DNA of 64,000 bases, taken from the NCBI GenBank assembly GCA_015956445.1, contig WIUZ02000004.1, positions 2,480,001 through 2,544,000 of the forward strand, given 5' to 3'. The stretch's first letter is position 1, and every line of letters starts with the position of its first letter. The notes beneath the pieces are model-generated. The model ran no database searches. It was not told the origin of the DNA and worked only from the letters and a program-made list of their open reading frames with translations. The DNA is from Thelephora terrestris (taxonomy: Eukaryota > Basidiomycota > Agaricomycetes > Thelephorales > Thelephoraceae). Positions 11,524 through 23,900 of the stretch are shown one piece after another. The translations under genes and the position numbers were made by a program.

Positions 11524-11890
11524 GGACAAGACCTCTAAGTTCGACTAAAAAAGGAAAATTTTCGAAGCTACCGCACAGACCCTTCCTCACGCCATCGGAT
11601 TTGTTCGTTCACCGACGGCTGGGTAGGAGCCTGGGTTTGCCCATGCGTACGTCGTCGATCTGCCGTTTGGAGTCCTCTTGCCGCGTTATCGGAATCCTCC
11701 GATCTTCACCCGCAATCTCCGGATTCCCTTTTCCGCCTGCTCCGATAGCACCACTCAGCCCCCCCACCGCTGAGTTCGTTCTGCACTCTTGGACGATTAC
11801 CGGGGATGGGGCGGATCAGGTTTTCCGCCGACAGAGAGGTGTTCTCGTGACGGCTAGGCGCTGGCCGAAACCACGATCAACTGCGCACTC
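11524..11890. other. Spacer with a short GTPase-like fragment
   Basis: Sequence continuous with 841-972 before the KDZ insertion, with no gene evident. The stretch at about 11,775-11,862 matches internal parts of the GTPase pseudogenes at 13,845-13,925 and 52,450-52,545 (the segment ending gacagag...ctcgtgacg), so it is a small leftover of another GTPase copy. Confidence 0.5.
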
Positions 11891-13330
11891 TCCTTCAGAA
11901 TTCTCCTCCCTTCACTCCCCTCTCAAAGCTTCATCGCATATCCCGCGCTTTGAACTATTGATATGGCTCCCCTACGACCATCGTTTCTCTCCGCCAGCAC
12001 CCTGAGAGCACAAACTTCAAGCACCGTCTAAGACCTGAATGCTGCGTGGGGTCACAGACCACCGGGTAAGTTGCCAACGCCATTATTGTTCCTCCGTCGG
12101 AGCTAACCTGCGCAGAAATCTCGCGTCGGAACCGACGAAGCAGGCGGCCTCATCAAGGATTACACCGACGCGACACACTCGCATTCCACCCGGCGCGTTC
12201 AGGACGTTCTCACTCAATTTTTTGCAGTAAGTGCGTACCGTTTTGTTTACACTCTTCCCGCGTGTGATGGAGTCCGACCTCTTAGCTCCGGTCAGACCGA
12301 CTTGGACTGGTCCAACCTCGAAAACCGCATGGTCGGCGACGATCAAGAGGCCAGAAGCCTCCAGAAGCTCGCGGATAGTGGAGATTTCTCTCGCAGATGC
12401 CTCTACAAAGGTTCAGAAGCATAACCAACGTGCGTGAAGCGCAGACCTCTGTTTTTTTGTGCATATGAAACTTATCGAAGTCTGTTTTACAGGCGATGTC
12501 CTGTTGTTACAAAGGTTCGCATGCATTCCTCGTGGCTTCTTCGTCCCACCGTTCGAACCCGAGGTGCTGTCTTTTCGCAATGAGAAGACCACGCCCAAGT
12601 TCCTCTGGGATTCCGTGACCTCTGTAACCTGGACACCTTCAGCGAGCAGGCCCGGAAAGATCTTGTGCCTGCACCCACAACACTGTCGATCACGAGTTGG
12701 ATCGGGTCCTCAGGCTCCTTCGAATGGCTAGAAGTTGTTCGGATCCGGTGCCTTCCTCTTCTGCGATTCATCTGCACGGGACATATGCTCAGGCTCTTGG
12801 TAAATCAGGGGCGAGAGGTGGACGAGCGTCACGATCGAGGTGTATTTTGCCCATATATCCTGTCTATGCTTCGCGATCTGGGGTTGGGTTCATTCACCCT
12901 TTCCCATACGAGATCACTTCAGTTTGGGGACGTCATTCTTGGGTATCCAGGATTGATCAGCCTCGCCCCTACCCTCGATTGACTTTACAAAACCCTCCTC
13001 GTGGGTTCACCGCACACGCCGTTTCGACCTTGGCACATTCACACTGTGTCGGGGGTTTGGCCGGTGCCTAACAGTATTTTTTGTACCCGATACCGCTTGA
13101 AACAACGTGATTGCTTTATGCACCTACTGGTCGCTTGCGGAAGTGTGGAAACCCCGACGCTGGTTCGCCTTAAACGACCCCCTCCTGAGCCAGAACACAC
13201 CGTGAACATCATTCAACTACTTGGAGACCCAATCGCTCTTTTTTTGGGCTTGTCATCAACCCGAGTAAACGCGGCAGGAAGCCTCCGGACCTCGACGGTG
13301 TTATTTTGCTGTCGGTGTGCTCACACGAAA
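11890..13330 (+). pseudogene. Gene X remnant, copy A (unrecognised family)
   Basis: One of five decayed copies of an unrecognised gene (others near 17.3, 50.5, 54.3 and 56.7 kb). The order of similar blocks is the same in all: a leader with tctcaaag...atcccgcg; a short basic first exon corresponding to APRKHTES...NFKKHR in better copies; an intron after a GGGTAAGT-type donor; an exon of the type TRPHSTRRIQN; and a later exon with PSEPGEPSFRREFETM-like sequence. Copy A has frames broken in several places, so no product can be predicted. Its 3' part (12,840-13,320) matches copy C at 51,480-51,900. It lies head-on to GTPase copy A. Confidence 0.55.
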
Positions 13331-13385
13331 TCACGAGTCTGAATTAACAGAACAACGGGGCATTTTGAACAAAGTTCGAAGTGTT

Positions 13386-14740
13386 TTACATAGGTATCAC
13401 CCACGAGGCTAAACAAGATAACGTCCACGAGAAAACGACTGCCCTATGTAATGAAGGTATGCCCAAGTCTTGAGGAAACCCGTCGAGGAGAGTCGGGGAT
13501 CTTGCAACGCACGTGGTTGACCTCCTTTGCGTGTTCGAGTCCCCTCCTCCTTTGATGCTGCGGCATTTGATCGGAGCGTGTCCGTAGGCTCGTCGACCCA
13601 TCCTTTGTAGTTGGATGCCATCCCCTTGCTGTCGTTCTAGATCTCTTTGCTCGTCAGCCCCAATGCCTGGATACTCTACCCATGTCAAGTCCCTTCACGG
13701 TCGCTTCATCCTTGTCCCCTACCGCATGCTCCGTATCATCCCGAGGCACTCTCATCTCCTGTCGGTGTCTCGATTTGAGCGTTGAGTCCCTGTTCAGCGG
13801 CAGTCGCGGTGATATCCTTGCGTTCATCGACGAGTTCGTTCTCGATCTGCAGTGATCAGGAGCGATTACCGGAGATGAGGCGGTTAAGTCTCCGCCGACA
13901 GAGCGTTACTCTCGTGACGTCTTATCCCGGTTGCCTCTTCCGAGAATGACCTTGAAGGAATTCTTCAACTTGGCCTCTCGCTTGTTACCAGCCTCGAGCT
14001 TCACTGGTCCCGTCGCGCTGATGCCCCAGGAGCGCTGCAGCCACAGAGCTTCCGGGACACACCAAACTCCTTCCTCGACGTCAACATCCTGGAAATCTTG
14101 GAGTCGGAGATCGGTGGAAGTAAGGGACACCAGCGAGCTTTCTACCTCGTTGGCGTCTGGACATGGTGACATGCGATTACAACACGATACATCCTACGTA
14201 GGGTTCAACCGATTTTATTGGCGACGGACTGAGTTTCAATTCAACTTACGACTTGTGTGGCATGCTGCGAACATAGACACCCTCTGTCTTGCAGGGCGAG
14301 GCATAGTCGAGCCAGGGAGTGTCGATCAAGACGACACGACGACCGGCTGGATCGAAGCATCCGTAACTTGAGTCGGGTTCGAGCAAGATTGTAACCTTTT
14401 GCTAATACCGAGGTTAGGATTGCCTGAAATTGATGAATCGTGTGCATCGTGGCGGGGCCAGCTGGAAGGCATGTGATGAGCTTCCTTTGGGATCCACAGG
14501 TAAAGCAGGAGGAAGCCAGTACGCACGAAAGACTTTCTCTTTCCTCGTTGCACCATGACTCCGTCGAATAAGATCAATCTGCCGATCGTCTGAAATTCGA
14601 TGAGGAGTTCGATGAGGAGCGAAGTAAGTTGAGGGTCCAGGAGACGTGAACGATGGAGATGAACGCAGAAAACGCGGAACTTCAATGCCGCGGTTACTTC
14701 GGGGACATCAGTCCGCAATGGCTACCTCTGGGGTGCCTGG
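13386..14740 (-). pseudogene. P-loop GTPase pseudogene, copy A
   Basis: Decayed copy of the agaricomycete P-loop (AIG1/dynamin-like G-domain) family with a coiled-coil tail. Visible remnants reading leftward: a degenerate P-loop area near 14,430-14,465; ISGNPNLGIS near 14,400; the Walker B/G3 region RRVVLIDTP at about 14,310-14,345; a GISATGPV-type remnant of the conserved strand after G4; and the coiled-coil tail near 13,600-13,800. Frame changes and stops interrupt it several times. Intact relatives bind GTP in the cytosol and are hugely expanded in mushrooms, with roles unknown. The upstream part (14,460-14,740) matches the same position in copies B and C and is probably leader sequence. 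Confidence 0.65.
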
Positions 14741-15179
14741 GATAGCTGCTTCAGGAGCGCCCGCATCCTACAAAGGGAGCGGTAGGACGCAAAACCAACC
14801 GCGTGTAAAATAAAGCCCAAGGACATGGCTACGACAGATCTGGACCCTCAGCGGGTGTCTAGCGCATCGTGCTCTGCCCTGCTCTGGGGGCGCGGTGACG
14901 CGTGAGTGGGTACCACACCAGGGCTAATTTTTGGACGCGTCTGGAGAGCTTCCCCCTTCGACGGCCTCCGTACCCATTTGTTTACGACGACCAGACAGCC
15001 GTCAATGTTGGGAGAATTTGTGGCAGCTGCATCTGTGAGTCGATGGAGGTTACGCCTAGCGACCCTTAGGAAGTGAAACTTGAGTGCAGAGAAAATAAGG
15101 CGATGCGAATAGGAGAAGGAGAGTTCATTACTGTCGAGTATTCCAGACGAGACTTAGATGCCTGCGCGCTTCATGTTGG
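14741..15179. other. Intergenic region between GTPase copy A and the NLR 5' remnant
   Basis: No gene seen. It matches the equivalent region before NLR1 (20,400-20,850) and before the remnant at 53,300-53,780, so it is the presumed divergent promoter region of the GTPase/NLR pair in each array unit. Confidence 0.55.
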
Positions 15180-15366
15180 ATGGAGGTGCGAACAACGCCA
15201 CGAATCCCGCGTTCCCGTCTTATCTGCCACCTCCCCATCATCTAAGCCTATCTACGCCAAATCAGCGACAACCTGGGACTGCGAGAGTCCTTCGGCGTAC
15301 CGAAACGCCTCCTTCGAAAGCAAGGAGTGAGATTGGCCTCACCGAGGGCGCAGGCGAAGTTGATCA
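15180..15366 (+). pseudogene. NLR 5'-end remnant (first exon only)
   Basis: Matches the leader and first exon of NLR1 (20,890-21,060): the line tctgccacctccccatcatct followed by a degraded version of the GLRDFLGIPKGHRRER-type N-terminus and a [12 protein letters not shown] segment. It is cut off at about 15,366, where sequence switches directly to the 3' part of an antisense acetyl-CoA synthetase copy. The rest of this NLR has been lost, probably by deletion within the array. Confidence 0.65.
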
Positions 15367-16975
15367 GGCCTTGTCCGGACACTGGGTCGATGCCGAAGAA
15401 GGGCACAGTAGCAGATCCTGGATTTGTTTCGATGGCGCCGGGGAGTGGCGTAATCGTGAATCGATCCGGTCTCGGTTGCCACCGAGTGTCAACGATGGCA
15501 CATTGCTTATTTCCGACGTACTCGTCACATCAATCCCAAGCTTCGGGGTCGATAGGTTCACTGACACTACCCAGCACTCTGACCGTGCTGAGGTCAGCTT
15601 GGGTGTGGCGTTCACCGAGACGACGAAGGAGACGGATGACGGTGGGAGCAGTGTAGAATTGGGTGATCTTGCGCTTCTCGACAAATGGCCAATAACGGGA
15701 TGGAGTGGGGTAGACAGGGGTAGACTCGAGGACGATGGTGGTGACACCGTTGAGAAGAGAGCCTTAGACGATGTATCCGATTAAATATGAGACGAGAAGT
15801 TGCAGTGGCGTAAGATATAAGACTTACGCTTGACCAGTGACCAGCCGACATCGGACACGCACGCAAACCTGTCCCCGGGGTGGATAAAAAAGGCGTAGTT
15901 GACTGTCAGCGCGGCTCCGAGAAGGTATCTAGCAGCGGCGTGGATGACACCGTTTCGATGGATCCAGAGGCCTAAGAACGTCGAGAAGCACTGTCAGCGA
16001 CAGTCTATGGATGGATGATAGCCTTCCAATGCTCACATGAAGGATGAACAACGGGTCTTCAACGGACATAACCTCCGGCTGAGAGTGGTTGGAGACCTTG
16101 GGGGTCGATTCATGCCACCACTTGTCGCGTCCCTCAGTCCTGGAAACACTGTTTCCATCCTCCTCTGGACAAGAACATGCTCGACCTCGGGGCACTTCAA
16201 AACAAGGGACTTGTGTGATATGGCCTCAAAGCGGCTCGAAAGAGAAACCAGCGAAGACGACGGAGTGAACGACACTGATACGAGCGCAGGCCCAGAAAGT
16301 GACAGCAGGCCTGTAGACGGAACCAGTGTCGCCCTTCGTTAAACCCGTGGTACTGAGGACGTTGGCTACGCTGCAAGCTTTGCGGAGAAGCTGAGTATTG
16401 GTGATCCGCAGCCTTCGCCCGGTTCATCGGCTCCGTACGTGATCGGGGTCTATTCGGAGTCAAGGAAATGTTTTTGGGTTTGCGATGGAATGTCGCGGAA
16501 CGGAAGTGGAGAGATAATCAATATATCACGTTGAGGTTGAGAATGCTGATATCGTTGCAATCGCCGGCGACACGGTTGCTGGAGTGCTGCTGGACTGTTG
16601 CGAGACGACGGTGGACCTCCGAGACGAACCTGATGAGCACATCGGTTTTATGAAGCGTTGAGACCACCTTCGGGGAACCAGACGATGTCTCCCGTCTCGA
16701 AGCTAGCAGAACGAGCAGTCTTGAACGGACGATCCGAGTAAAGAGTTTCCCTGGCGATCTGTAGGCGTAACGATACTCAGTGTGGGGTGGGTATAGACAG
16801 ATGGGTAAGGACGTACCTGTGCCCACAATTCGCCTGAGCCCTCTCCGACAGTCTTTCCGTGGTGAACACGATAGCCCCGATATCCGGACCAACGTGTGGC
16901 TTTTTGTTGGTCGTTAACGCGAGGGACGATGGTGTGAGTTGGGATGGATTGATGCCAAGAACTACTCTTTCGGAG
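15367..16975 (-). pseudogene. Acetyl-CoA synthetase pseudogene, copy B
   Basis: Reading leftward from about 16,975, fragments follow the order of acetyl-CoA synthetase: VGEGSGELWAQ, intron, [52 protein letters not shown] (where the AMP-binding loop should follow), and near 15,400-15,560 [19 protein letters not shown] and PFFGIDPV. The intact enzyme makes acetyl-CoA from acetate, ATP and CoA. This copy has many frame disruptions, keeps recognisable intron positions (so it is a DNA-level duplicate and not a retrocopy), and lacks the C-terminal domain. Long open frames on the opposite strand (15,158-15,784) are by-products of its base composition. Confidence 0.8.
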
Positions 16976-17300
16976 ACGACACGTTGAAATCTGAAACGCG
17001 TACTTTTCCCTCGAATCACCATCGGCCACACTGGCTGGGCAAACGATCTCATGATTTCACCCATTGCGTTTACAAGTAAGAAGGAATTCACTCCCGAGTG
17101 CCCCCAACGCCTCCGTGCTTCGCAGTGAAGCACTCGTGAAATTCTCATCGCCAGAAACGCCATGAGATCGCGTGTATTCGTGAGCTCCCACTGCGAGTTT
17201 ATGATAAAGTACCGCAGAATGAATGAAAAATCGTGGCAAGTTACTGTCGATATTCCGACCAGGTGACGACAGTTGGTCGGATGTTGGAATTGATCGTGAA
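16976..17300. other. Array spacer between ACS and gene X
   Basis: No gene. The stretch 17,090-17,270 (cttcgcagtgaag...ctcatcgccagaaac...) recurs at 50,310-50,460, 54,060-54,250 and partly at 56,220-56,260, always just before a gene X copy. It is a good marker for the unit boundary. Confidence 0.6.
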
Positions 17301-18770
17301 GGGGTAGGCGCTGGCCAAGACCACGATGATCTCCTTCCTCCCCTGACGCCCTTCTCAAAGCATCCTCACCTTTCTCGCGCGTTAACTTCTTGATTTGGTT
17401 CCCCAAAAATTATTCTCTCCGCAAGCACACGGAGTCCAAAAACTCTAAGAAGCACCGGTCGACACCCAAACAGGTTTGTGAGGTCACCGGTCACGGTCCA
17501 CTGGGTCGGTCGTCATCGAAGAAACCGCACAGAAGTCTCGTATTGGAGAAGACCAGGCGTTCGGCCACATCAAGAACTGCTTCAACGCGACACGCTTGCG
17601 TTTCGCCAAGGAATCGTCTGCCGCGTTCAGAACGACCTCACTCATTTTTTCCAGCAAGGTTGGTCGGTCTTGGCTACTCACTCCACTGTGCGCCCTCGAG
17701 ATCCCGGACGGAACGACGGTTTGACCTACACTGGTGTCTCGCACACCAGCCCTGGCCAGGCTGACTTGGACTTCCCTAACGCCGATCCAACTGTCGACGG
17801 CTGCGTAGTTCATGACGGTCAAGAGTATGATGATCAGAAGGATACACGGCCACGGGCATTTGAGACTTCTCTCGCCGACTCCCAAATGAAGCTTCGCAAG
17901 CCTAAGTAACGTAAGTGACGATCAAGCGTTCGTTTCTTCAAGCTTCATCCGTAAGGTGCTTATAAGAGTCTCTCGTTACAGGCAAGGCTCGTGGCTACGA
18001 AGTTCTTCCCACCCGTCCCTTGAGTGTCCTCCGTCCCGCCATCCGAACCCGGAGAGCAAACTTTCCACCGCGAGTTCGAGACCATGTCCAACTTCAGCTG
18101 TGATGCCGTGACCTCCGATAACATCAGCGCCTTCAGTGAAGAGGACTGGCAAGATCTCGAGTCCGCCTACACCCTCGATTACGAGTTGGGCTGGGACCTG
18201 AAGCTCTTTCGAATGGCTCGAAATGATTCTGATTCGATTTTAGCGTTCTTCCCCTTCCACGACTTCCTCGCAGAGGACATACTTTCAGGCCCTCGTCAAA
18301 GGTGAGTGACATACGGACGAACGTCAAGATTGACTCGACGTACATCCAGCGTGTTCTTGCCGATTTGTAGTCATTGTCGTTTATCTGTTCATCTTAGGTC
18401 GTTCGACATCGCTTGAGTTTGAAGATGCTATTCTCCATACCTCTGTATCTATATAGACCCTTGGTCGGGTTTATGAACCTTTCTTTACGGAGCAGGCGCA
18501 CTGTTTTTGACCCGAGCGCATCGATATAGCCTTGAAGTTGTCTCAATGCCATCTGAAACAACTCGATTGCTTCGTTCGTCCGTTGGTTACGCGTGCAGAA
18601 TCGCAGACTTCCCGGCCGCCGGCGATGGCTCACCTTCAACGATCCATCCTGAACTGCACGTCGTGAGGAGGGTTCAACTGCTTGAGGTCTCAAGTTCTCA
18701 TTTCTAGATCCGGCGTTGAGGCTGACCACCAAACGCAACCGAAGGCCTCGTACCGCTGTAAGCAAAGTAC
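17301..18770 (+). pseudogene. Gene X remnant, copy B
   Basis: Best-preserved middle section of gene X: a basic exon (HTESKNSKKHRSTPKQ), then in one frame CRVQNDLTHFFQQGWSVLA, GVSHTSPGQADLDFPNADP and a segment ending SLADSQMKLRKPK (17,478-17,909). It continues after an intron with FHREFETMSNFSCDAVTSDN and LESAYTLDYELGWDLKLFRM (18,024-18,305). Conservation of the reading frame between copies B, D and E implies that the ancestor was protein coding. I cannot name the family. At least the first exon is out of frame with the second, so this copy is broken. Confidence 0.55.
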
Positions 18771-19050
18771 AAAAAATTAACTGATATCAAGGCGGTATGT
18801 TGCCTTTCAAGTAACCGCCCAAGTCAGTGCCCTACACCGACCGAATCTGTGATTTTTGTCGCATTTCATTGAATCCAAGGCGCGAGATGTTTCAAAGCCC
18901 GTGGAGTCAGGAATTTGATAAGATAGTGGGAAGTTTCGTGCGAGTTCAATGCGACTTTTCTACACGAGCACCACATGCGAGGCTAAACGTCGAAGAAATG
19001 GAATAAAAACCAGTCCTACAAGTCGACGCCATCAAAGTACGCTGTGATCC

Positions 19051-20340
19051 TCAGAGAAACCCGTCACGGAGACGGTCGAGAACTCTAGCTTGTCTGTATC
19101 CTCGAGCTTTCAATTTCAACGCCCGGAGTGTGTCCTTGATCTGGTTGATCTGTAGTTTGTAGTGGGATGCCATCCTCTTGCTGTCGTCCAGTAACCATTC
19201 GACCTTCATTTTCAACCTCTGGATTTCCACGTCTAGTTCCCTCCTGGGCTCCTTGTCCTTGTCCTTTAACGCCTGCTCCAAACCCTCCCTGGGCACCCGC
19301 ATTTGCTCTCGGTGTCTCTCCATTTGGGCGTTGAGCTCCCTGGTCAGCTCCTCGCCCGCGGCAGTGTCTGGGATCGCCTTGCCTTCATCGAAGACCTCCT
19401 TCTGGATGTACAGCGGCAAGGGGTTATCACCGAAGGAGGAGACGGACGACTCTTTCCGCAGAGAGATCGGTATTCTCGTGACGTGCCATCCGAGTGCCCT
19501 TGTCGAGGACCGGCTTGAAGAAATCATCCTCCCTCTTCAACTCGGCCTCACGTTCTTTACCGACCTCGACGTCCACTTTTCCCCACATGTTGGTGACGAT
19601 GACGACGTTCTAGAGAGAGCATTGTCGTCGCAGAGCTTCCGGGAATCACAAAGTTCCTCCTCGATATTCCGGTCATCTTGAGGTCAGAGATCCGGTGGAA
19701 ATAAAGGACCCCGGCAAGCTTCTTGCCCCCCCCTCGTATCTGCAAACAGACGATGTAGTCGAGACGTAATGCACCGTGCGTGGGAAAGGTTCAGCCTTCA
19801 TCTTAATTCACAAGGGGCTGGGTTTGAGCCTCACCTACGAGTTTTCGAGGAAGGCCGCGATCATATCGAGGACGCCTACGTCGCTGAGCGAGGTGTCGTC
19901 GAACCCGGGAGCATCGATCAGAACCACACGACGCCCGGCTGTGTCCCCATCGACGTTCTGAACTTCTCCATCATCTCGAGACATCCGTTGCATTCCGTGC
20001 CAACACTAAGCACGAAGAAAACATCCAAGCCCTTTTCCGCACGAGGAAGCTTACTTCTTGCCAGTAAGAAACTAGCGTTCTCCTGGTCCCTTGTCTTTTT
20101 CTTCTTGCGGCGCGCTCATCGTCTCAGTTTGAGGCCAATCTCCATCTCCCTGAGAGTCCAGCTGACAATCGTGTGGATGAGCTAGCTCTGCGATCCGCCC
20201 TCGATGCAGAAAAAAAGTCAAGTACGCACGAATGGCTTGCCCGTTTCTCGTTGCAACATAAATCCGTCGAATAAGACAAATTGGCAAATTTCCTGGATTC
20301 GATGAGAGGCGAAGAAAGTTGAGGGTGCGGGAGACGTGAT
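19051..20340 (-). pseudogene. P-loop GTPase pseudogene, copy B
   Basis: The clearest GTPase remnant. From right to left: the G3 strand RRVVLIDAPGFDDTSLSDVG with LDMIAAFLE at about 19,850-19,940; KKLAGVLYFHRISDLKM (about 19,690-19,740); CGD and NVVIVTNMWG-like sequence near 19,580-19,640; then an open 158-codon stretch (19,527-19,051) with a GKAIPDTAAGEELTRELNAQ motif and a long charged coiled coil. These landmarks match the abundant agaricomycete G-domain family. The frames are interrupted and no intact P-loop is visible near 20,100-20,240, so it cannot make an active GTPase. It stands between gene X copy B and NLR1. Confidence 0.75.
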
Positions 20341-20941
20341 CAGGGGAGATGAATGAATAAAACATGGGACCCCAATGTCGCGGTTACTACTTCGGGGACA
20401 TCGATCCGCGATGGCCACCTCTGGGTGCCCGCGATAGCTGCTTCTGGAGCACCCGCATGCGGTAGTACGCGTGTTGGAGAGAGCACGGCTACGAAAGTCT
20501 TGGACCCGGAGGGTGTCCAGCGTATCGCGTTCTGCCCTTTTCGAGGGGCGCGATGGCGTGTGAGTAGGTACCGCACGATGACAACCTTCAGGACACGTCG
20601 GAAGACCTTCCCCCTTCAACGTTCTCCGCACCCGTTCGCTTACGACGACCATACGGTCACGCAGCGGTCGCATCCATGAGACGTGGTTGAAGGACACGCG
20701 CGACCCTCAGAAATTGAAACTCGAGTGTCCTGCGAGGCGTAAGCATTGACTACAGACGCAACAAGGCAAGGAAATCAGAGGAGGGTGGTATTTCACTGGC
20801 AAGAGATGAAAGTTCGCCCATCCGCAGACGGGGATTTTCCGCGCTTAGCGTTTGTTGGCCGAAAAAGCGAAAAACGGCACGAGTCCCACGTGTCCGTCTT
20901 ATCTGCTGCCACCCCATCATCTACAACGAATCAACGACAAA
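20341..20941. other. Upstream region of NLR1
   Basis: About 600 bp with no gene, homologous to 14,700-15,180 and 53,260-53,800. The leader just before the NLR1 start (tctgctgccaccccatcatct) is shared by all NLR 5' ends in the window. Confidence 0.5.
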
Positions 20942-23900
20942 ATGGGTTTGCGAGATTTCCTCGGGATACCGAAAGGCCATCGTCGAGAGCGGAGCACAGC
21001 TAGGAGCGAGATGAGCCCCACCGAGGGCACAGGAGAACTTGATCTGGCCCTGCCAAGTCTCACGGCGGAATCAGCTCCAGATCTTCAGATCGATGCCTCG
21101 AGTTCGACGACTCCTAGTCCCTCTGCTGCTCGCTATCAGCAATCAAACGGTATGCAAACGATTTCTTTCTAGATCGTCTATTTGACCGCTCTTCTCTGTT
21201 CGGCGCAGACCGCCGTTCCATTCCCGATCGATTTCGATCCATTCTCAACAGGGGATACAGCAAATTCACAAAATCCTTCAATACCATCGCATATCCCACG
21301 ACCAAATTACTCCTCCGTGGGGTCAGAGACTGCGCAGATGCATTTCCTCCGCTCAAGTCTGTCGCGGGAGGGCTCTGTTTCATCCTCGAAAATTGCGAGG
21401 TATGCATCTTCCCCTGCATCTGTTATTCAAGTCGCTCAGAGACGCGCCAGAAAACAAGAGCAAATAAGCAATCGATAGAATCATTAGAGCCCCGAATACG
21501 TGCGCTCGCTGGGTCACTCTGTGCACCTGTTCTCAAGGGTGACACCGAAGAGCAATCAAGAAGAAATGATCTCGAACGGTTAGACCATGCGCCACAGTAC
21601 CAGGTGCTGGCTCCTCTGACATACGCTCACTAGGAAACTGCGAGCTGTTAATCAAGGCCTGGACCTGATGGCAAAACAAGGGAACATCGAAGCCTTTTTT
21701 AGCAATCTCAAGAACGCCGATAGGCTTAACGGACTGGTTGAGGACATCCGCAATGCAATGTTAGATTATCAGGTATGTCTCAAAGATGCACCACTCGCAC
21801 CTCTGACGTTCGCTTTAGACCTCTCTACAGCAAGATATCTATAACAAGAATTGTCAGCTTATTGTGTGCCCCACCCCTGTGCTTTTACCCCAACAGACTA
21901 ATCAATGAATAGGAATCTGCGGACCTTGCCATTCTTGACAGGATGTATCACACCCCGGATGCTGGATACCACTATGGGAACAGGCAGGGATGCTTAGGTG
22001 GAACAAGGCACGACGTCCTCAGGGAAATTGGGCATTGGTTGACAAACAAACAAGACCAACGTGTTTTCTGGTTGAACGGCCTGGCCGGGACCGGAAAATC
22101 TACCATTGCGCAAACATTTGCCGAAACAAGTTTTGCAGACGGAAAGCTCGGGGCAAGCTTCTTCTGTTCACGAGACTTTGTGGACCGGAGCAATCTCCAG
22201 ATGATCTTTCCAACCCTTGCATTCCAGCTTGCCTACAGCTATCCCCATTTCCGTCAGCAGTTGCTACGGGTCTTGAAGGCAACACCCCATGTTGGACAGG
22301 AGTCCCTCTGCTCACAGATGGAGAAGCTCATTGTTGGTCCCCTCAAGGCTGCCTCCATCTCAACCCTTATCATCATTGATGCCCTTGACGAGTGCAAGGA
22401 TAAAGAACCTGCATCTGCCATCCTTTCCATGCTCTCCCGCTATACAGATGAAATCCCCAATGTTAAATTCTTTATCACCGGACGTCCGGAACCCCCCATC
22501 CGCTCTGGGTTCCGTCTTAAACCACTCCGCCCTATCACAGAAGTGCTCAGGCTCCATGATGTAGAGCGATCATCTGTTGATGCAGATATCAAACTATATC
22601 TCAGGACTCAGCTGGCCAAGATTGCTGAGACAAGGAGTGACTGTGACTTGACAGAGAAATGGCCAAGCTCAGATAACCTTGATGTTCTCTGCAAGAAGGC
22701 TGCTGGCCTGTTCATCTTTGCCTCAACAGTTGTCAAATTTGTTTCATCCCGAAACCACACCCCCACTGAGAGGCTCACCCTCATCATCTCCCTCCCACAC
22801 AATACTGCCCACGAAGGAAAGTCAGGGGTGGATCTCCTCTACACCCAGGTCCTAGAGCAAGCTTCCCACAGCGTAGACCCAAGTGATCAGGAATTCTACT
22901 CCCGATTCAAGACTGTTCTTGGAACAGTTGTGCTAGTGTTCAACCCTCTTTCAACACGGGCGCTCTCAGACCTCCTCAAAATACCCAACATCTCCACCAC
23001 CCTCCATTCTCTCCACTCTCTCCTCCTCATACCAGGCCCAGGGAAGACCAATGATTCAATTCAAGCATTCCACAAGTCATTTCCTGACTTTCTCACAGAT
23101 ACTAGCCGATGTGGGGGAAAGTGGTTTTTTGTGGAGCCAGAGGTTCATCATGTGGAAATTGTGCTGTCATGCCTCAGGTTGATGGAGGAAAGGTTGAAGA
23201 GAAACATTTGTGACCTTGAAGACCATTGTTCTCTTAGTGAGGTGAAGGACCTTTCCACCCTAAAAACCAATAACATTGGAGATGCCCTGGAATATGCCTG
23301 CCACTTTTGGACAAAGCACCTTGTGGAGATCCCTGGAAGTAGCCCCAATGCCAAAAAAATAGCAGAGGCAATAGATGAATTCTCTACAACAAACTTGTTG
23401 TATTGGATTGAGGTCCTTGTGCTTACAGGAAAACTTGGTGTTGGAGTTTATGCCATGAATGATGTTGAGAAATGGTGTGCTTTGGTGAGTGCTTTTCAAA
23501 CCATCTACTGAAAGCCATACTGATGTTCCTTTAGGCAAGAATTGAGTGCAAGTGGACAAATGACACCCAACGCTTCCTGTTGGAATACTTTGATATCATC
23601 CACAACTCTCCTTCTCAGATATACCATTATGCCCTCCCATTTTCTCCTCCCTCATCATGGCTTCAAAAGTGCTACAGTGCAGAACTCTCCAATGAAGTCA
23701 AAGTGAGGGGAGTTCCACTTGGATGGGGAACATGTTCTCGAACTGTTGCTCTTGGCAGTGACCCACAGTCTATCTCACACTGGAACAACACTGTTGCAGT
23801 TGGCCTGGAATCTCGGGATATCATCATCCTGGATGCAGTTACTGGCAGCCAAACTGCTGTCCTTTCTGGTCACACTGATTGGGTTAGAGCTTCTACCTTC

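Noticed and set aside
11322-12005. 227-codon plus-strand open frame
   Set aside because: Starts inside the KDZ TIR, crosses the target duplication and ends in unrelated array sequence; low-complexity composition.
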